NCBI GenBank assembly: GCA_902631535.1
Contig: CACOYX010000003.1
Location: 1 to 64,000 of the forward strand
DNA from: an uncultured Pelagibacteraceae bacterium
Lineage (GTDB): Bacteria; Pseudomonadota; Alphaproteobacteria; Pelagibacterales; Pelagibacteraceae
Direction: 5' to 3'
Length of the DNA: 64,000 nucleotides
Under the pieces are notes generated by a model that was given only the letters and a program-made list of their open reading frames with translations, had not been told where the DNA came from and made no database searches. Of this stretch, positions 43,177 through 52,241 are shown piece by piece (position 1 is the first letter of the stretch; each line of letters opens with the position of its first letter). Both the position numbers and the translations under genes were made by a program.

Positions 43177-43854
43177 TTACTGAAAAACTTTTTCTAATTC
43201 TTCGTATTTTATCGTATTCATATATTTTTGGTGGTTTTTATAATAATCTGCAAATTTTAATTTTTTAAAATTTACTTTTTTTAAATTTAATCTATTTCTA
43301 TTTTCTCTTTTAAAAATTACACCAATCCCATGATCAGCTATACACGTGTATGTATCTACGTGTTCGTATGTTCTAGAGTGAACAATCGCTTTCCATACAT
43401 CACCATTCCAATGGCCATATAATCTTGGAACTATTTGGTTCCAAATTTTTTTTGGTAAACAATCATGGATTAAAATTACTCCATTCGTATTTAAAAATCT
43501 TAATCCATTATCTATATCCTTAATTGTTTGATCGTAAGTATGTAAGCCATCTAAAAAAATAATATCAAAACTCTGATCATTTTTTATAAAAAATTCATCA
43601 CTAGTCATTCTAATAGTTCCTCCTTTTAAAGGATCAATTCCAACTTTACTTTTTATTTTAATTTTTGAAAAATTTTCATCGTTATCACAACCTATTTCTA
43701 AATAACTTTTATAATTTTTTTGATCAATAATTTCTTGAATAATCGCTGTCCTAGAGGGAAATTTTTTCCAATCATAATTTAATCTTTTAAAAAATTTTTC
43801 ACCATAAATATAGTAGAGAAGTCTTTTAAAAAAAAATTTGAGTTTTTGATTCAT
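43177..43854 (-). CDS. Class I SAM-dependent methyltransferase (glycan cluster)
   Basis: 225 residues. YLEIGCDNDENFSKI and KVGIDPLKGGT form the SAM site, and DIIFLDGLHTYDQTIKDIDNGLRFLNTNGVILIHDC matches the Methyltransf_24 pattern with a D-G-L-H-T-Y metal-type loop. It probably O-methylates a sugar or a nucleotide-sugar precursor in the surrounding surface-glycan region. It lies just downstream of the tRNA gene on the same strand. Confidence 0.75.
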   Translation of the reverse strand: MNQKLKFFFKRLLYYIYGEKFFKRLNYDWKKFPSRTAIIQEIIDQKNYKSYLEIGCDNDENFSKIKIKSKVGIDPLKGGTIRMTSDEFFIKNDQSFDIIFLDGLHTYDQTIKDIDNGLRFLNTNGVILIHDCLPKKIWNQIVPRLYGHWNGDVWKAIVHSRTYEHVDTYTCIADHGIGVIFKRENRNRLNLKKVNFKKLKFADYYKNHQKYMNTIKYEELEKVFQ

Positions 43855-43860
43855 TTTATT

Positions 43861-43937
43861 TGGTAGCGAGGGGCGGATTCGAACCGCCGACCCCAGGCTT
43901 ATGAGTCCTGTGCTCTAACCAACTGAGCTACCTCGCC
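43861..43937 (-). tRNA. tRNA-Met (anticodon CAT)
   Basis: A 77-base cloverleaf read on the minus strand. The acceptor GGCGAGG pairs with CCTCGCT, leaving G1-U72 as a wobble. The D arm is GCTC-loop-GAGC and the anticodon loop CTCATAA. The T arm is GGCGG-TTCGAAT-CCGCC, with A73 and an encoded CCA end. The loop, the TTGGTTAGAGCACA D-side and the GGGTC variable region resemble elongator tRNA-Met. A lysidine-type tRNA-Ile (CAT) cannot be fully excluded. Position 31-39 of the anticodon stem is an A-G mismatch. Confidence 0.9.
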
Positions 43938-43969
43938 ATCAATAATTTCATTTATAATAATTTTAATTT

Positions 43970-44764
43970 TCAATCAATTACTTTTAATTGATTCTTGGAA
44001 TAAAGATATAAATAACACTTTAAATTTGGTTTATTTCGATGTTCAACATCCTTATCTAAAATTTTTGTAATTGGAACTGGTAATTTAAAAGGTTCTTCCA
44101 TTAAAAAGGTTGGTCTGAAATCACCATCTTTTATTTCTGAATTATATCCAATTTTTTTCTTATCTAAATTAGTTTCATAAGAGGTAACAAGTAGATACTT
44201 TATTTCAGAATTAATAAAATTATTTAAAAATTTTTTAATATTATTATTTGATAAATGGATTAAACAATCTCTACATAACATTAAATCAGCTTGAGGAAGT
44301 GAGTCCTCAATTAAATTTAACTCAATAAATTCTATATTGGAGTCAATGAATTTTTTTTTATTAAGAGTAATAAGTTCAGTAACAATGTCTCCTCCAACAT
44401 ATTGAATATCTTTATTAATTATATGTTGTATCCAATTAAAATCACCACATGGCACATCTAAAAATTTTTTAATTTTAAATTGATTAATTAATCTAACTAA
44501 TTCTTTTCTTACATTTTTTGTATTTTCTAATTCTGAACCTGGCCCTGAAACGCTTTCCCTGGAGGGCCAATAGTGTGATGAATATATGTAGGAAAATTTA
44601 TCTTTTATTGAATTTTGAGAAAATATTGTTTTTTTTAAATTGTTGAAATTTTTGTGTGCAATATATTTATTTAAAATTCTTGAAGGTTTAGAAATAATTT
44701 TTGTTAAAGTTTTTATTAAACCAAATTTTTCATAATATTCTTTGTATCTTTTGTAAACTTTCAT
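43970..44764 (-). CDS. SAM-dependent methyltransferase
   Basis: 264 residues with a basic, helical first 60. FLDVPCGDFNWIQHII (about residues 98-113) is a SAM-binding motif of the D-x-P-C-G-D-F type, YVGGDIVTELI the second strand, and DLMLCRDCLIHLSNNNIKKFL the motif-4 region. This group commonly occurs in polysaccharide clusters. The substrate is unknown. It ends 33 bases from the tRNA gene and lies 3 bases downstream of the glycosyltransferase gene. Confidence 0.73.
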   Translation of the reverse strand: MKVYKRYKEYYEKFGLIKTLTKIISKPSRILNKYIAHKNFNNLKKTIFSQNSIKDKFSYIYSSHYWPSRESVSGPGSELENTKNVRKELVRLINQFKIKKFLDVPCGDFNWIQHIINKDIQYVGGDIVTELITLNKKKFIDSNIEFIELNLIEDSLPQADLMLCRDCLIHLSNNNIKKFLNNFINSEIKYLLVTSYETNLDKKKIGYNSEIKDGDFRPTFLMEEPFKLPVPITKILDKDVEHRNKPNLKCYLYLYSKNQLKVID

Positions 44765-44767
44765 TTA

Positions 44768-45862
44768 TTATTTAGTTTTTATGAAATATTTTTCGAAATA
44801 ATTAAAATAATGTACATAAAGCTTATGTCTGAAATAATAATAATTCATTTTTACAAAGCTTAAATAGTTTTTTACATAATCGTGTAAAGTAAATTTAAAT
44901 GATTGTTTCTTTTTAAAAAAGATACTCTGAAAATCATTCATCACTTTTTTTTTAGTATAATTTTTATAAAGACTTTTATAATTAGAAGATTGTTTTTTAA
45001 AATTTAAAATTATGTTCAATAATGACTTAAAAGAAGAATATTCGCTTAAGTATTTGTAGGCTATATTAAAGCTGTGGGATCTATGTCTATTGTATTTATA
45101 TGAAATTACTCTTTTATTCGTAATAGCAAATTCACCACAAGATAAACCAAAAGACTCCCCTAAACTTCTACCATAAATCATCGCATCACAAGTGTTGATA
45201 AATTTTTTTTTATAATTTTCGTTCAAAGTGCCTTTTAAAAATTTAATTTGTTTATGCTGAATAAACTTTTTAATATTCAAAAAAATAAATACGATATCAT
45301 TTCTTTTTTTTACGATTTCAGAAATAGCTTGTTTTACAAATTGTAAATCAAAACTGCTTTCTCCTCCATAGCAACCAAATACAATTTGATTTTTTTTTAT
45401 TTTCAATTTTTTTTTAAGATTGTTTTTGTTTTTTTTTACCTCTGTAATGAGCGGTATATAGGGTATTTTATTATTTGAAAAATTTTTACTAAGCCATTTT
45501 GAAATATAAATGTATTTATGACCGTGTACCTGATTTAAAGTTTGTGGATAAACACTGTGAATTAATGTTTTAATTTCTTTTGAAACCCACCCATCCTTTT
45601 TATCGCCACCTTTTTGAACGTAAAGGTATTTTAATAAAAATTTATCTTTATACTTATCAATTTCATTAAAATGATTAATACCAATAACTTTAAATTGTTT
45701 TTTAAATTTATTAATAACCTCTTTTTTGTTTCTATAGTTTTTTTGATTATAAAAAATATAAGATTTATTTTTAAGAATTTTTTTGTTCAAGAATGCAAAT
45801 TGATATGAAGAATTGGCTACTCCTCTTAAATTCATTTCATCAACATAAAAAGCAATATTCAT
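44768..45862 (-). CDS. Glycosyltransferase-like protein (GT-B fold)
   Basis: 364 residues. IAFYVDEMNLRGVANSSYQFA is a GT4-like acceptor start. A lysine-rich middle leads to IVFGCYGGESSFDLQFVKQAI, and then to AMIYGRSLGESFGLSCGEFAI, the donor-binding E-x7-E block of GT-B enzymes. The C-terminal 60 residues are basic and aromatic. It likely acts in surface-glycan assembly. This is the leftmost glycan gene before the taurine-related operon and is very A+T-rich, with long runs of A. Confidence 0.65.
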   Translation of the reverse strand: MNIAFYVDEMNLRGVANSSYQFAFLNKKILKNKSYIFYNQKNYRNKKEVINKFKKQFKVIGINHFNEIDKYKDKFLLKYLYVQKGGDKKDGWVSKEIKTLIHSVYPQTLNQVHGHKYIYISKWLSKNFSNNKIPYIPLITEVKKNKNNLKKKLKIKKNQIVFGCYGGESSFDLQFVKQAISEIVKKRNDIVFIFLNIKKFIQHKQIKFLKGTLNENYKKKFINTCDAMIYGRSLGESFGLSCGEFAITNKRVISYKYNRHRSHSFNIAYKYLSEYSSFKSLLNIILNFKKQSSNYKSLYKNYTKKKVMNDFQSIFFKKKQSFKFTLHDYVKNYLSFVKMNYYYFRHKLYVHYFNYFEKYFIKTK

Positions 45863-45962
45863 AAATCTTTGATTATTTAAATATTGTTTTTATAAAGATA
45901 ATATATGTATATATAAATATTTTATAATTCTTTGATTTAAAGGCTTTTGGGCTGGCAATAGT

Positions 45963-46148
45963 TTAAATTGTTAATATAATGCCAAAAACAGTAACTGCTG
46001 AAACAGCCGCAACACCTAGGGCCAGGTTTCTTTTTTTTTCAATTTTCTTTTCTTCATTCAATCTAGACAGTAAATCAGTAACCTTAACTCTGTTATTTGA
46101 GCTGTTTAGATCTGTATGATGTTTTTCGAAATTGAAATGCGTGCTCAT
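45963..46148 (-). CDS. Small C-tail-anchored membrane protein, unknown
   Basis: 61 residues from ATG 46148 (an upstream ATG at 46166 would add six). The N-terminal 40 residues are charged, with a short predicted helix VTDLLSRLNEEKKIEKKRN. A single hydrophobic helix (LALGVAAVSAVTVFGIILTI) ends the protein, so it would sit in the inner membrane with its N-terminus in the cytoplasm. I recognise no family. It stands alone between the glycan region and the aminotransferase operon; the flanking noncoding stretches are about 100 and 85 bases. Confidence 0.6.
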   Translation of the reverse strand: MSTHFNFEKHHTDLNSSNNRVKVTDLLSRLNEEKKIEKKRNLALGVAAVSAVTVFGIILTI

Positions 46149-46233
46149 TACCTGATTTAACCACAATAGTTTTAATTTTAAATAAATGAGAGGAGCAAAA
46201 TGGGATTAAAAAATAAATAAGGCCCAAAATGAA

Positions 46234-48666
46234 TTAGGCACGTAATAGCTTCGATACAGGATCATGTATCGGCTTACTTTCTCTGAATAGTGAGTATTTT
46301 TTTCCCTCAACCTCCAAAAATAAATTGTTATAGTCTTCTATATCTCCATTGATATAACCCAAACAGATACTTTTCTTATAGCAAAAAGAGTAGTTAGAAC
46401 TAGTAGTGTAACCAACTAATTTTTCTTTATTATATATTGGCTCATCGTGAAGAATTAAAGGTTTTCCAGGTTTAAATTCATTTTTTAAAGAAAATAATTC
46501 TAGTTTTTTATTTAAAGGTTTTTTTTTAATAGATTTTAAAGCTTTTTTACCTATAAAATTTACATCTTTTTTTAAATTTACTGCAAAAGAAAGGCCTGCC
46601 TCAAATGGATTATTTTCTGAGGTAATATCATGTCCCCAATGTAAAAATTTTTTTTCTAATCTAAGAGTATCTAAAGCATGCATTCCTGAATAAGTTAGAT
46701 TATATTTTTTTCCTAACTTTTGTATTTTTTTGAATAAACTATTTGTTTTTTTTATTGGTATATAAATCTCCCAACCAAGCTCTCCAACAAAAGATAGTCT
46801 CTGAAACCAAATTTTAGTATCGAGAACATCAATATATTTCCCTCTTGAAAATGGAAAATTTTCATTAGCAAAATGATTTCCAATCATTTCTGATAAAAAT
46901 TTTCTACTATTTGGACCGAATAATCCTATGCATGAATATTTTTCAGTAACATCTTCAAATTTTACTTTTTTTGTTAAATTTTTTATAATGTGTGATTTAT
47001 TATGACTTCTAGCTACAGCAGGACAAATTATTCTAAAGTAATCTTTTTTTAAACAGCTTACTGTCAAGTCAGCTTCTATTCCACCGGATGGATTTAACAT
47101 TTGCGTGTAAGTAGTTCTGCCTTCAATATTCTTAATATCATTAGCGCAAAGATATTGAAGTTGTTCATGTGCAAAATAGCCACTTAAATCAAATTTAACA
47201 AAAGGCGTTAGATCAAAAAAACCTAAATTATTTCTGGTGTTTACACATTCTTTTCTTGTTGCTTCATACCAATTTTGATTTCCAAAACTGTATTTATAAA
47301 CTGGTTTTTTGTTATTTGAAAACCACATTGGTCTTTCGTAACCAGCCATTTGTCCAAAACAGGCACCTAATTTTTTTAAATCTTTGTGATAGGGCAAAAG
47401 TTTTATATTTCTTGAGGTTTCTAACTGTTTATATGGCCAATGCATTTTAAAAAGATTTCCGAGTGTTTCTGTGGTTCTCTCTTTAATAAACTTTAATGAT
47501 GAATTAAATTTTTCAAATCTTTTTACATCAAGACTAAATAAATCTTGATCGGTGTAACCTTTAACCATCCATTCAGCAACTGCTTTTCCCGCTCCACCGG
47601 AGGATCCTATTCCAATACTATTAAAGCCACAACATACATAAAAATTTTTGATTTCCTCTGTTTCACCAAGAAGAAAATTGCTATCTGGGGTAAATGACTC
47701 AGGACCAGAAAAATATTTCTCAATTGTAAGATTTTTAATCGATGGTATTCTTTTTGAAGCTAATTGGTGAAGCATTTTTATGTAATTTGTGTCAACTTTA
47801 AATTCACCAAAAGAAAAATTATTCGGTACTTTGCCAGTTTTTTTAAAAGCATTTTTGGCGTTTGGTTCAAAAATACCAAGCATCATTCTACCATTATATT
47901 CTCTTGCATATAAATAAGTATCTGGATCTCTAAAAGTTGGAAGAACTTTAGGTAAATTTTTCAAATCCTCTGTAATCATGTAAAAATGTTCATTGGGGTA
48001 TAATGGAATACTAACTCCAGCAGCTTCTCCAATTTGTCTTGACCACATTCCAGCACATAAAACTATATACTCACATTTAATTGTTCCAAGATTAGTTTTA
48101 ACCCCTCTGATTTGATTGTCTCTTTTAAGAATTTTTTCTAATTTACATTTTTCAATAATATTTACTCCTTTATTTTTAGCTGCAATTGAAATATTTTTAG
48201 TCAGAATTTCAGGATCAGCTTGACCATCTTCTGGTATATATAATCCACTTAATACATCTTTATTTTTTGCAATCGGATAAAGAGTTTTAAATTTATTTTT
48301 ATCAATAATTTCAATATCTAGATTAAATAATTTAGACATTGTTTTTTGTCTCATAAATTCTTGATGTCTTGATTTTGTTGTGGCAATATTAATTGTACCT
48401 GTTTGTTTAAAACTTGTATCAAGACCAGTAATTTTTTTTAATTTATTGTAAAACTTAACTGAATTTTTTCTTATTTTTGTAATTTGTGGAGTTGTTCCTA
48501 ATTGCGTTACCATTCCAGCGGCATGCCAAGTAGTTCCTGATGTTAAAACGTCTCTCTCAATTAGCACTGTATCCCATCCGTAGTCAGCCAAATGATAAGC
48601 GGTAGAACATCCAGCGATACCGCCTCCAATAACAACCACTTTTGCTTCATGTGGCAGTGATCTCAT
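46234..48666 (-). CDS. Dimethylglycine/sarcosine dehydrogenase-like flavoenzyme with GcvT domain
   Basis: 810 residues. The N-terminal FAD domain has VVIGGGIAGCSTAYHLADYGW (about residues 11-31) and TTWHAAGMVTQLG, whose histidine is the covalent FAD site in DMGDH/SARDH relatives. The C-terminal half (about 430-810) is a GcvT-like tetrahydrofolate domain with GELGWEIYIP and ALDTLRLEKKFLHWGHDI. Such enzymes oxidatively remove N-methyl groups and pass the carbon to folate. It directly abuts ald and the aminotransferase gene. The substrate could be dimethylglycine or sarcosine from betaine, or an N-methylated sulfonate; only the enzyme class is certain. Confidence 0.88.
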   Translation of the reverse strand: MRSLPHEAKVVVIGGGIAGCSTAYHLADYGWDTVLIERDVLTSGTTWHAAGMVTQLGTTPQITKIRKNSVKFYNKLKKITGLDTSFKQTGTINIATTKSRHQEFMRQKTMSKLFNLDIEIIDKNKFKTLYPIAKNKDVLSGLYIPEDGQADPEILTKNISIAAKNKGVNIIEKCKLEKILKRDNQIRGVKTNLGTIKCEYIVLCAGMWSRQIGEAAGVSIPLYPNEHFYMITEDLKNLPKVLPTFRDPDTYLYAREYNGRMMLGIFEPNAKNAFKKTGKVPNNFSFGEFKVDTNYIKMLHQLASKRIPSIKNLTIEKYFSGPESFTPDSNFLLGETEEIKNFYVCCGFNSIGIGSSGGAGKAVAEWMVKGYTDQDLFSLDVKRFEKFNSSLKFIKERTTETLGNLFKMHWPYKQLETSRNIKLLPYHKDLKKLGACFGQMAGYERPMWFSNNKKPVYKYSFGNQNWYEATRKECVNTRNNLGFFDLTPFVKFDLSGYFAHEQLQYLCANDIKNIEGRTTYTQMLNPSGGIEADLTVSCLKKDYFRIICPAVARSHNKSHIIKNLTKKVKFEDVTEKYSCIGLFGPNSRKFLSEMIGNHFANENFPFSRGKYIDVLDTKIWFQRLSFVGELGWEIYIPIKKTNSLFKKIQKLGKKYNLTYSGMHALDTLRLEKKFLHWGHDITSENNPFEAGLSFAVNLKKDVNFIGKKALKSIKKKPLNKKLELFSLKNEFKPGKPLILHDEPIYNKEKLVGYTTSSNYSFCYKKSICLGYINGDIEDYNNLFLEVEGKKYSLFRESKPIHDPVSKLLRA

Positions 48667-49785
48667 TTAATTTTTTAATAAGTCAGATGCTGGTGTGTAT
48701 TTTAGATCGAATGCATCTGATACGCCTTTAAAAGTAATGTTTCCTCTATAAACATTTAAGCCAGCCAAATAGTTTTTATTTTCGGTAAGAGTTTTTTTAT
48801 AACCTTGATCTGCTAATTTTAATAATAACGGTAACGTAGCTTTATTAAGTGCCATAGTTGACGTTCTTGGTACGCCTCCAGGCATATTAGCTACACAATA
48901 GTGTACCACATCATCGACTAAATATGTTGGGTTTGCATGAGTAGTCGGTTTACTTGTTTCTACACATCCTCCTTGATCGATCGCTACATCAACAACCACT
49001 GATCCTCTTTTCATGGATTTTATCATCTCTTTTGTAACTAATTTCGGTGCCTCGGCTCCAGGAATTAAAACCCCTCCCACTAATAAATCACATTCAGAAA
49101 TTAATTTTTTTAAATCTGTTTTATCGCTTTCTGTAGGAATAATTTTGTCTCCAAATTGTTTATGAAGTTCTTCTAATCTTTTTTTTGACTTGTCTACAAC
49201 ATATACCTTACCCCTCAAACCTGTTGCAATTATTGCAGCATTTTCTCCAACCACACCACCTCCGAGAATCACTACAGTAGCTGGATCGACACCTGGTGCT
49301 CCACCTATTAATAAACCTCTACCTTTTTGATTTTTCTCTAAAGCGTGAGCTCCTGCTTGCACAGACATCCTGCCTGCTACTGCGCTCATCGGAGCTAACA
49401 AAGGTAAACGACCGCTGTCATCAGTTACCGTTTCATAGGCAATACATATTGATTTTGATTTCATTAAACCTAAAGTCAATTCTTTAGCTGCGGCTAAATG
49501 AAGATATGTATAGATAATTTGACCCTCTCTAATCATCTTAACTTCATTCATTTGGGGTTCTTTAACTTTTACAATTAGCTCTGCTTTTTCGAAAATTTCT
49601 TCAGGTGTTTTAATAATCTTTGCACCAACTTTTAAATAATCTTCATTAGAAAATCCAGCTTCAAATCCACCATTATTTTCAACTAAAACCTCATGATTTC
49701 TATCCGTGAGAGCTTTAACGCTATCAGGTGTTAAACCAATTCTATGCTCTTGAAGCTTAATCTCCTTTGGAACTCCAATTATCAT
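48667..49785 (-). CDS. ald: Alanine dehydrogenase
   Basis: 372 residues, full length. IGVPKEIKLQEHRIGLTPDSV is the N-terminal Ald/PntA signature with the substrate-binding Arg and nearby Lys. KVKEPQ and YLHLAAA line the pyruvate pocket, and VVILGGGVVGENAA binds NAD. NMPGGVPRTSTMALN is the closing family block. It oxidises alanine to pyruvate and ammonia, which would regenerate the pyruvate acceptor for the transaminase encoded directly upstream. The Tpa-Ald pair is the classical nitrogen-releasing arm of taurine degradation. Confidence 0.96.
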   Translation of the reverse strand: MIIGVPKEIKLQEHRIGLTPDSVKALTDRNHEVLVENNGGFEAGFSNEDYLKVGAKIIKTPEEIFEKAELIVKVKEPQMNEVKMIREGQIIYTYLHLAAAKELTLGLMKSKSICIAYETVTDDSGRLPLLAPMSAVAGRMSVQAGAHALEKNQKGRGLLIGGAPGVDPATVVILGGGVVGENAAIIATGLRGKVYVVDKSKKRLEELHKQFGDKIIPTESDKTDLKKLISECDLLVGGVLIPGAEAPKLVTKEMIKSMKRGSVVVDVAIDQGGCVETSKPTTHANPTYLVDDVVHYCVANMPGGVPRTSTMALNKATLPLLLKLADQGYKKTLTENKNYLAGLNVYRGNITFKGVSDAFDLKYTPASDLLKN

Positions 49786-51129
49786 TTATGATTTTGAGTA
49801 GTTAGAAATACCTGTTCTTAATTTTTCTATGATTTCATCGATGTGTTTTTTTTCACAAATAAATTGTGGAGCGATAATTAAGGTATCTCCAGTGTTTTTA
49901 AAGTTAACGCCTGCATCATAACAATGTTTAAAAGTTTGAAATCCTGATTTACCTGGCTTATCTTTCATTCTCATTTCAATTCCACCCATCATTCCATAAC
50001 CTCTAATACTCACAACTTCTTTTAAATCCTTTAATGTGTGTAACCCATCTTGGAAGTATGGCGACATTTCTTTTGCTCTTTTAAAAATATCCTCTTTATC
50101 AAAAATATCTTGAACTGCTAATCCTGCTGCAACAGCTGCTGGAATTCCAGAGTATGTATACCCATGGAACAATTCAGGTGTACCTTCCGGGTTTTTAGAT
50201 GAGTCTAACACAGCATCATACATTTCTTCTTTAACAGCAACTACTCCCATTGGAATAACACCATTTGTCGTTGCTTTAGCCATTGTAATCATATCAGGTG
50301 TAACACCAAACTCTTGTGATGCAAACGCGGAACCAGTTCTACCCCAACCAGTTATAACTTCATCAAAAATTAAAAGAATGCCATGCTTATCACAAATTTC
50401 TCTTATTCTTTTTAAATATCCTTTTGGTGGAACTAAAGTTCCTGTTGATCCTGCAATCGGCTCAACTATACAGGCTGCAATATTTTCACCACCAAAGTTC
50501 ATTGCTATTCTTTCTAAATCTTCAGCCATTTCAACACCAGTATCTGGTTGACCTTTCACAAATTTATGTTCTGGTAAATGAGTGTGTCTCATATGTTGAA
50601 CGCCAGGCATTAAAATACTAGCGAAAGTTTTCACGTTATTAATCATCCCCCCTACGGTAGTCGCTCCAATATTCATTCCGTGATAACCTCTTTCACGGCC
50701 AACAAATCTAAATCTTTTTGAATCACCTTTAGCCCTATGATATGCGATAGCTATTTTAATTGCTGTCTCAACTGCAGTGGATCCACAAATGGTATAAAAT
50801 ATTCTATTAATTCCCTCAGGAGTTTTCTTTGCAATTCTTGTTGCAAGTTCAAACGATCCTCCATAACCTTGGTTGAATGGTTGACAATAATCTAATTTTT
50901 CTAATTGTTTTGAAACGGCCTCAGTAATTTCTTTTCTTCCATGACCAAGCGGATTGCAAAATAATCCAGAACTTGCGTCTATCATTTTTTTACCTTGGTG
51001 ATTGGTTAGGTAAACTCCTTTAGCATCAGTAATTAATCTTGGATTTTTTTTGAAAGATTTATTGTCTGTAAATGGCATCCAGTGCTCATTTAAAGAATTA
51101 GGTATATTAGTTCTGTTAGAAGCGCTCAT
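49786..51129 (-). CDS. tpa: Class III aminotransferase, probable taurine (omega-amino acid):pyruvate aminotransferase
   Basis: 447 residues of the fold-type I, class III PLP aminotransferases. EHWMPFTDNKSF starts the protein as in omega-amino-acid:pyruvate transaminases. YHGMNIGATTVGG stacks on PLP, LLIFDEVITGWGRTGSAFA contains the PLP-binding Asp, and MAKATTNGVIPMG the Schiff-base lysine. Taurine and beta-alanine are the main candidates. Adjacent ald and divergent tauABC favour taurine to sulfoacetaldehyde. Hypotaurine or GABA use cannot be excluded. It is the first gene of a three-gene minus operon with zero-base junctions. Confidence 0.87.
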   Translation of the reverse strand: MSASNRTNIPNSLNEHWMPFTDNKSFKKNPRLITDAKGVYLTNHQGKKMIDASSGLFCNPLGHGRKEITEAVSKQLEKLDYCQPFNQGYGGSFELATRIAKKTPEGINRIFYTICGSTAVETAIKIAIAYHRAKGDSKRFRFVGRERGYHGMNIGATTVGGMINNVKTFASILMPGVQHMRHTHLPEHKFVKGQPDTGVEMAEDLERIAMNFGGENIAACIVEPIAGSTGTLVPPKGYLKRIREICDKHGILLIFDEVITGWGRTGSAFASQEFGVTPDMITMAKATTNGVIPMGVVAVKEEMYDAVLDSSKNPEGTPELFHGYTYSGIPAAVAAGLAVQDIFDKEDIFKRAKEMSPYFQDGLHTLKDLKEVVSIRGYGMMGGIEMRMKDKPGKSGFQTFKHCYDAGVNFKNTGDTLIIAPQFICEKKHIDEIIEKLRTGISNYSKS

Positions 51130-51285
51130 AATTCAACTTGTAGACTATTGTTATAGTTTGACAAGAAATATAACATACAATCTTCAGTTGTAAAATCAAT
51201 TTGGCCTTATGTAACCAATCAACTATTTACTTCTTAATCAATTTAATTTTAAATCTTAGTATTAAACAAACCATATGGGAGAACT

Positions 51286-52224
51286 ATGAGAAAAATAATA
51301 AGCACAGTTCTTGGGATTTTATTTGCGTTTACTCTAACTGCCACAGTAGCTAATTCAGCTGCAAAAGAAGTGAGAGTTGCGTACTTTTTGGAATGGCCAT
51401 CTCCAAATCTTGAGGACATGAATAAAAAAGCATATGCAAAAGCACTTGGTGTACCAGTTAAGTGGACTAATTTCACAAACGGTGTAGCAATGACTGATGC
51501 TATGTTAGCAGGAGATATCGATATATCTTACTCGCAAGGTTTAATGCCTTACATCAATGCTGTTAAGGCAAAAGCACCTATTAGTTTAGTAGACGTTGCA
51601 ATGGAATACGGAATGGGAGGAACAACATGTGTTACTTCTAAAAAATCTGGTATTACAAAAGCTAATGCTTCTGAACTTGAAGGTAAGAAAGTTGCAGTTC
51701 CTTTAGGAACTATGGCTGAATACGTTTTCACAGAAAGTATGAAAATAGTTGGTGCTGATAGAAAAAAAATGGAAATCATTGCAATGGACCCTGAAGAAGG
51801 AGCAGCTGCATTGGTTAGTGGCGATGTTGTAATGGCATGTTTATTTGGAGGTAACTCTATTAAATCTGCTACATCTGTTGGAACAAGACTTCTTACAGTT
51901 GATGAAGCTCGTGCTGGAGGTATCATGGGAATAGATATCGTTTCTGTAACAAATAAATTTATGAAAGAAAATCCTGGTATGTTGAAATCTTTCGTAGAAT
52001 TAACTCATGAAGCTAATGAGAGATACAGAAAAGGTGGAAGTGATATGAAAGCTATGTCTAAAGAGTCAGAAATGAAAGTTGCTGACATGAAAGACACTTT
52101 AAGTGGCTTCAAATTCTTAACGCCAAAAGAAACAAAAAAATCTATGAAGAGTGGAAACCTTGCTAAATTTTTAAAAGGTTTTGACACTCCAAGAGGTACA
52201 GTAACTACTAAGTTTTTACCGTAA
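51286..52224 (+). CDS. tauA: Taurine-type ABC transporter substrate-binding protein
   Basis: 312 residues with a signal peptide (RKIISTVLGILFAFTLTATVANSA, cleavage near residue 25). The mature part has the TauA/SsuA/NMT1 fold: VRVAYFLEWPSPNLED, NGVAMTDAMLAGDIDISYSQG, and PLGTMAEYVFT in the hinge. A GGGAGAAC site lies just before the ATG. It binds taurine or a similar sulfonate or omega-amino acid in the periplasm. A strong terminator-like hairpin after it probably sets its mRNA level above that of tauB-tauC. The exact ligand is inferred from tpa-ald across the divergent promoter. Confidence 0.88.
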   Translation: MRKIISTVLGILFAFTLTATVANSAAKEVRVAYFLEWPSPNLEDMNKKAYAKALGVPVKWTNFTNGVAMTDAMLAGDIDISYSQGLMPYINAVKAKAPISLVDVAMEYGMGGTTCVTSKKSGITKANASELEGKKVAVPLGTMAEYVFTESMKIVGADRKKMEIIAMDPEEGAAALVSGDVVMACLFGGNSIKSATSVGTRLLTVDEARAGGIMGIDIVSVTNKFMKENPGMLKSFVELTHEANERYRKGGSDMKAMSKESEMKVADMKDTLSGFKFLTPKETKKSMKSGNLAKFLKGFDTPRGTVTTKFLP

Positions 52225-52241
52225 TTCTTGAAAGAAAAATT

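Noticed and set aside
45863-45962. Small RNA or attachment site in the A+T-rich gap after the glycan region
   Set aside because: Only short A/T palindromic runs are seen; no stable hairpin, direct repeat of the tRNA end or integrase gene.
51130-51285. Operator in the divergent tpa/tauA promoter region
   Set aside because: TTGACA- and TATAAC-like elements occur but no properly spaced promoter or convincing palindrome could be defined by eye.
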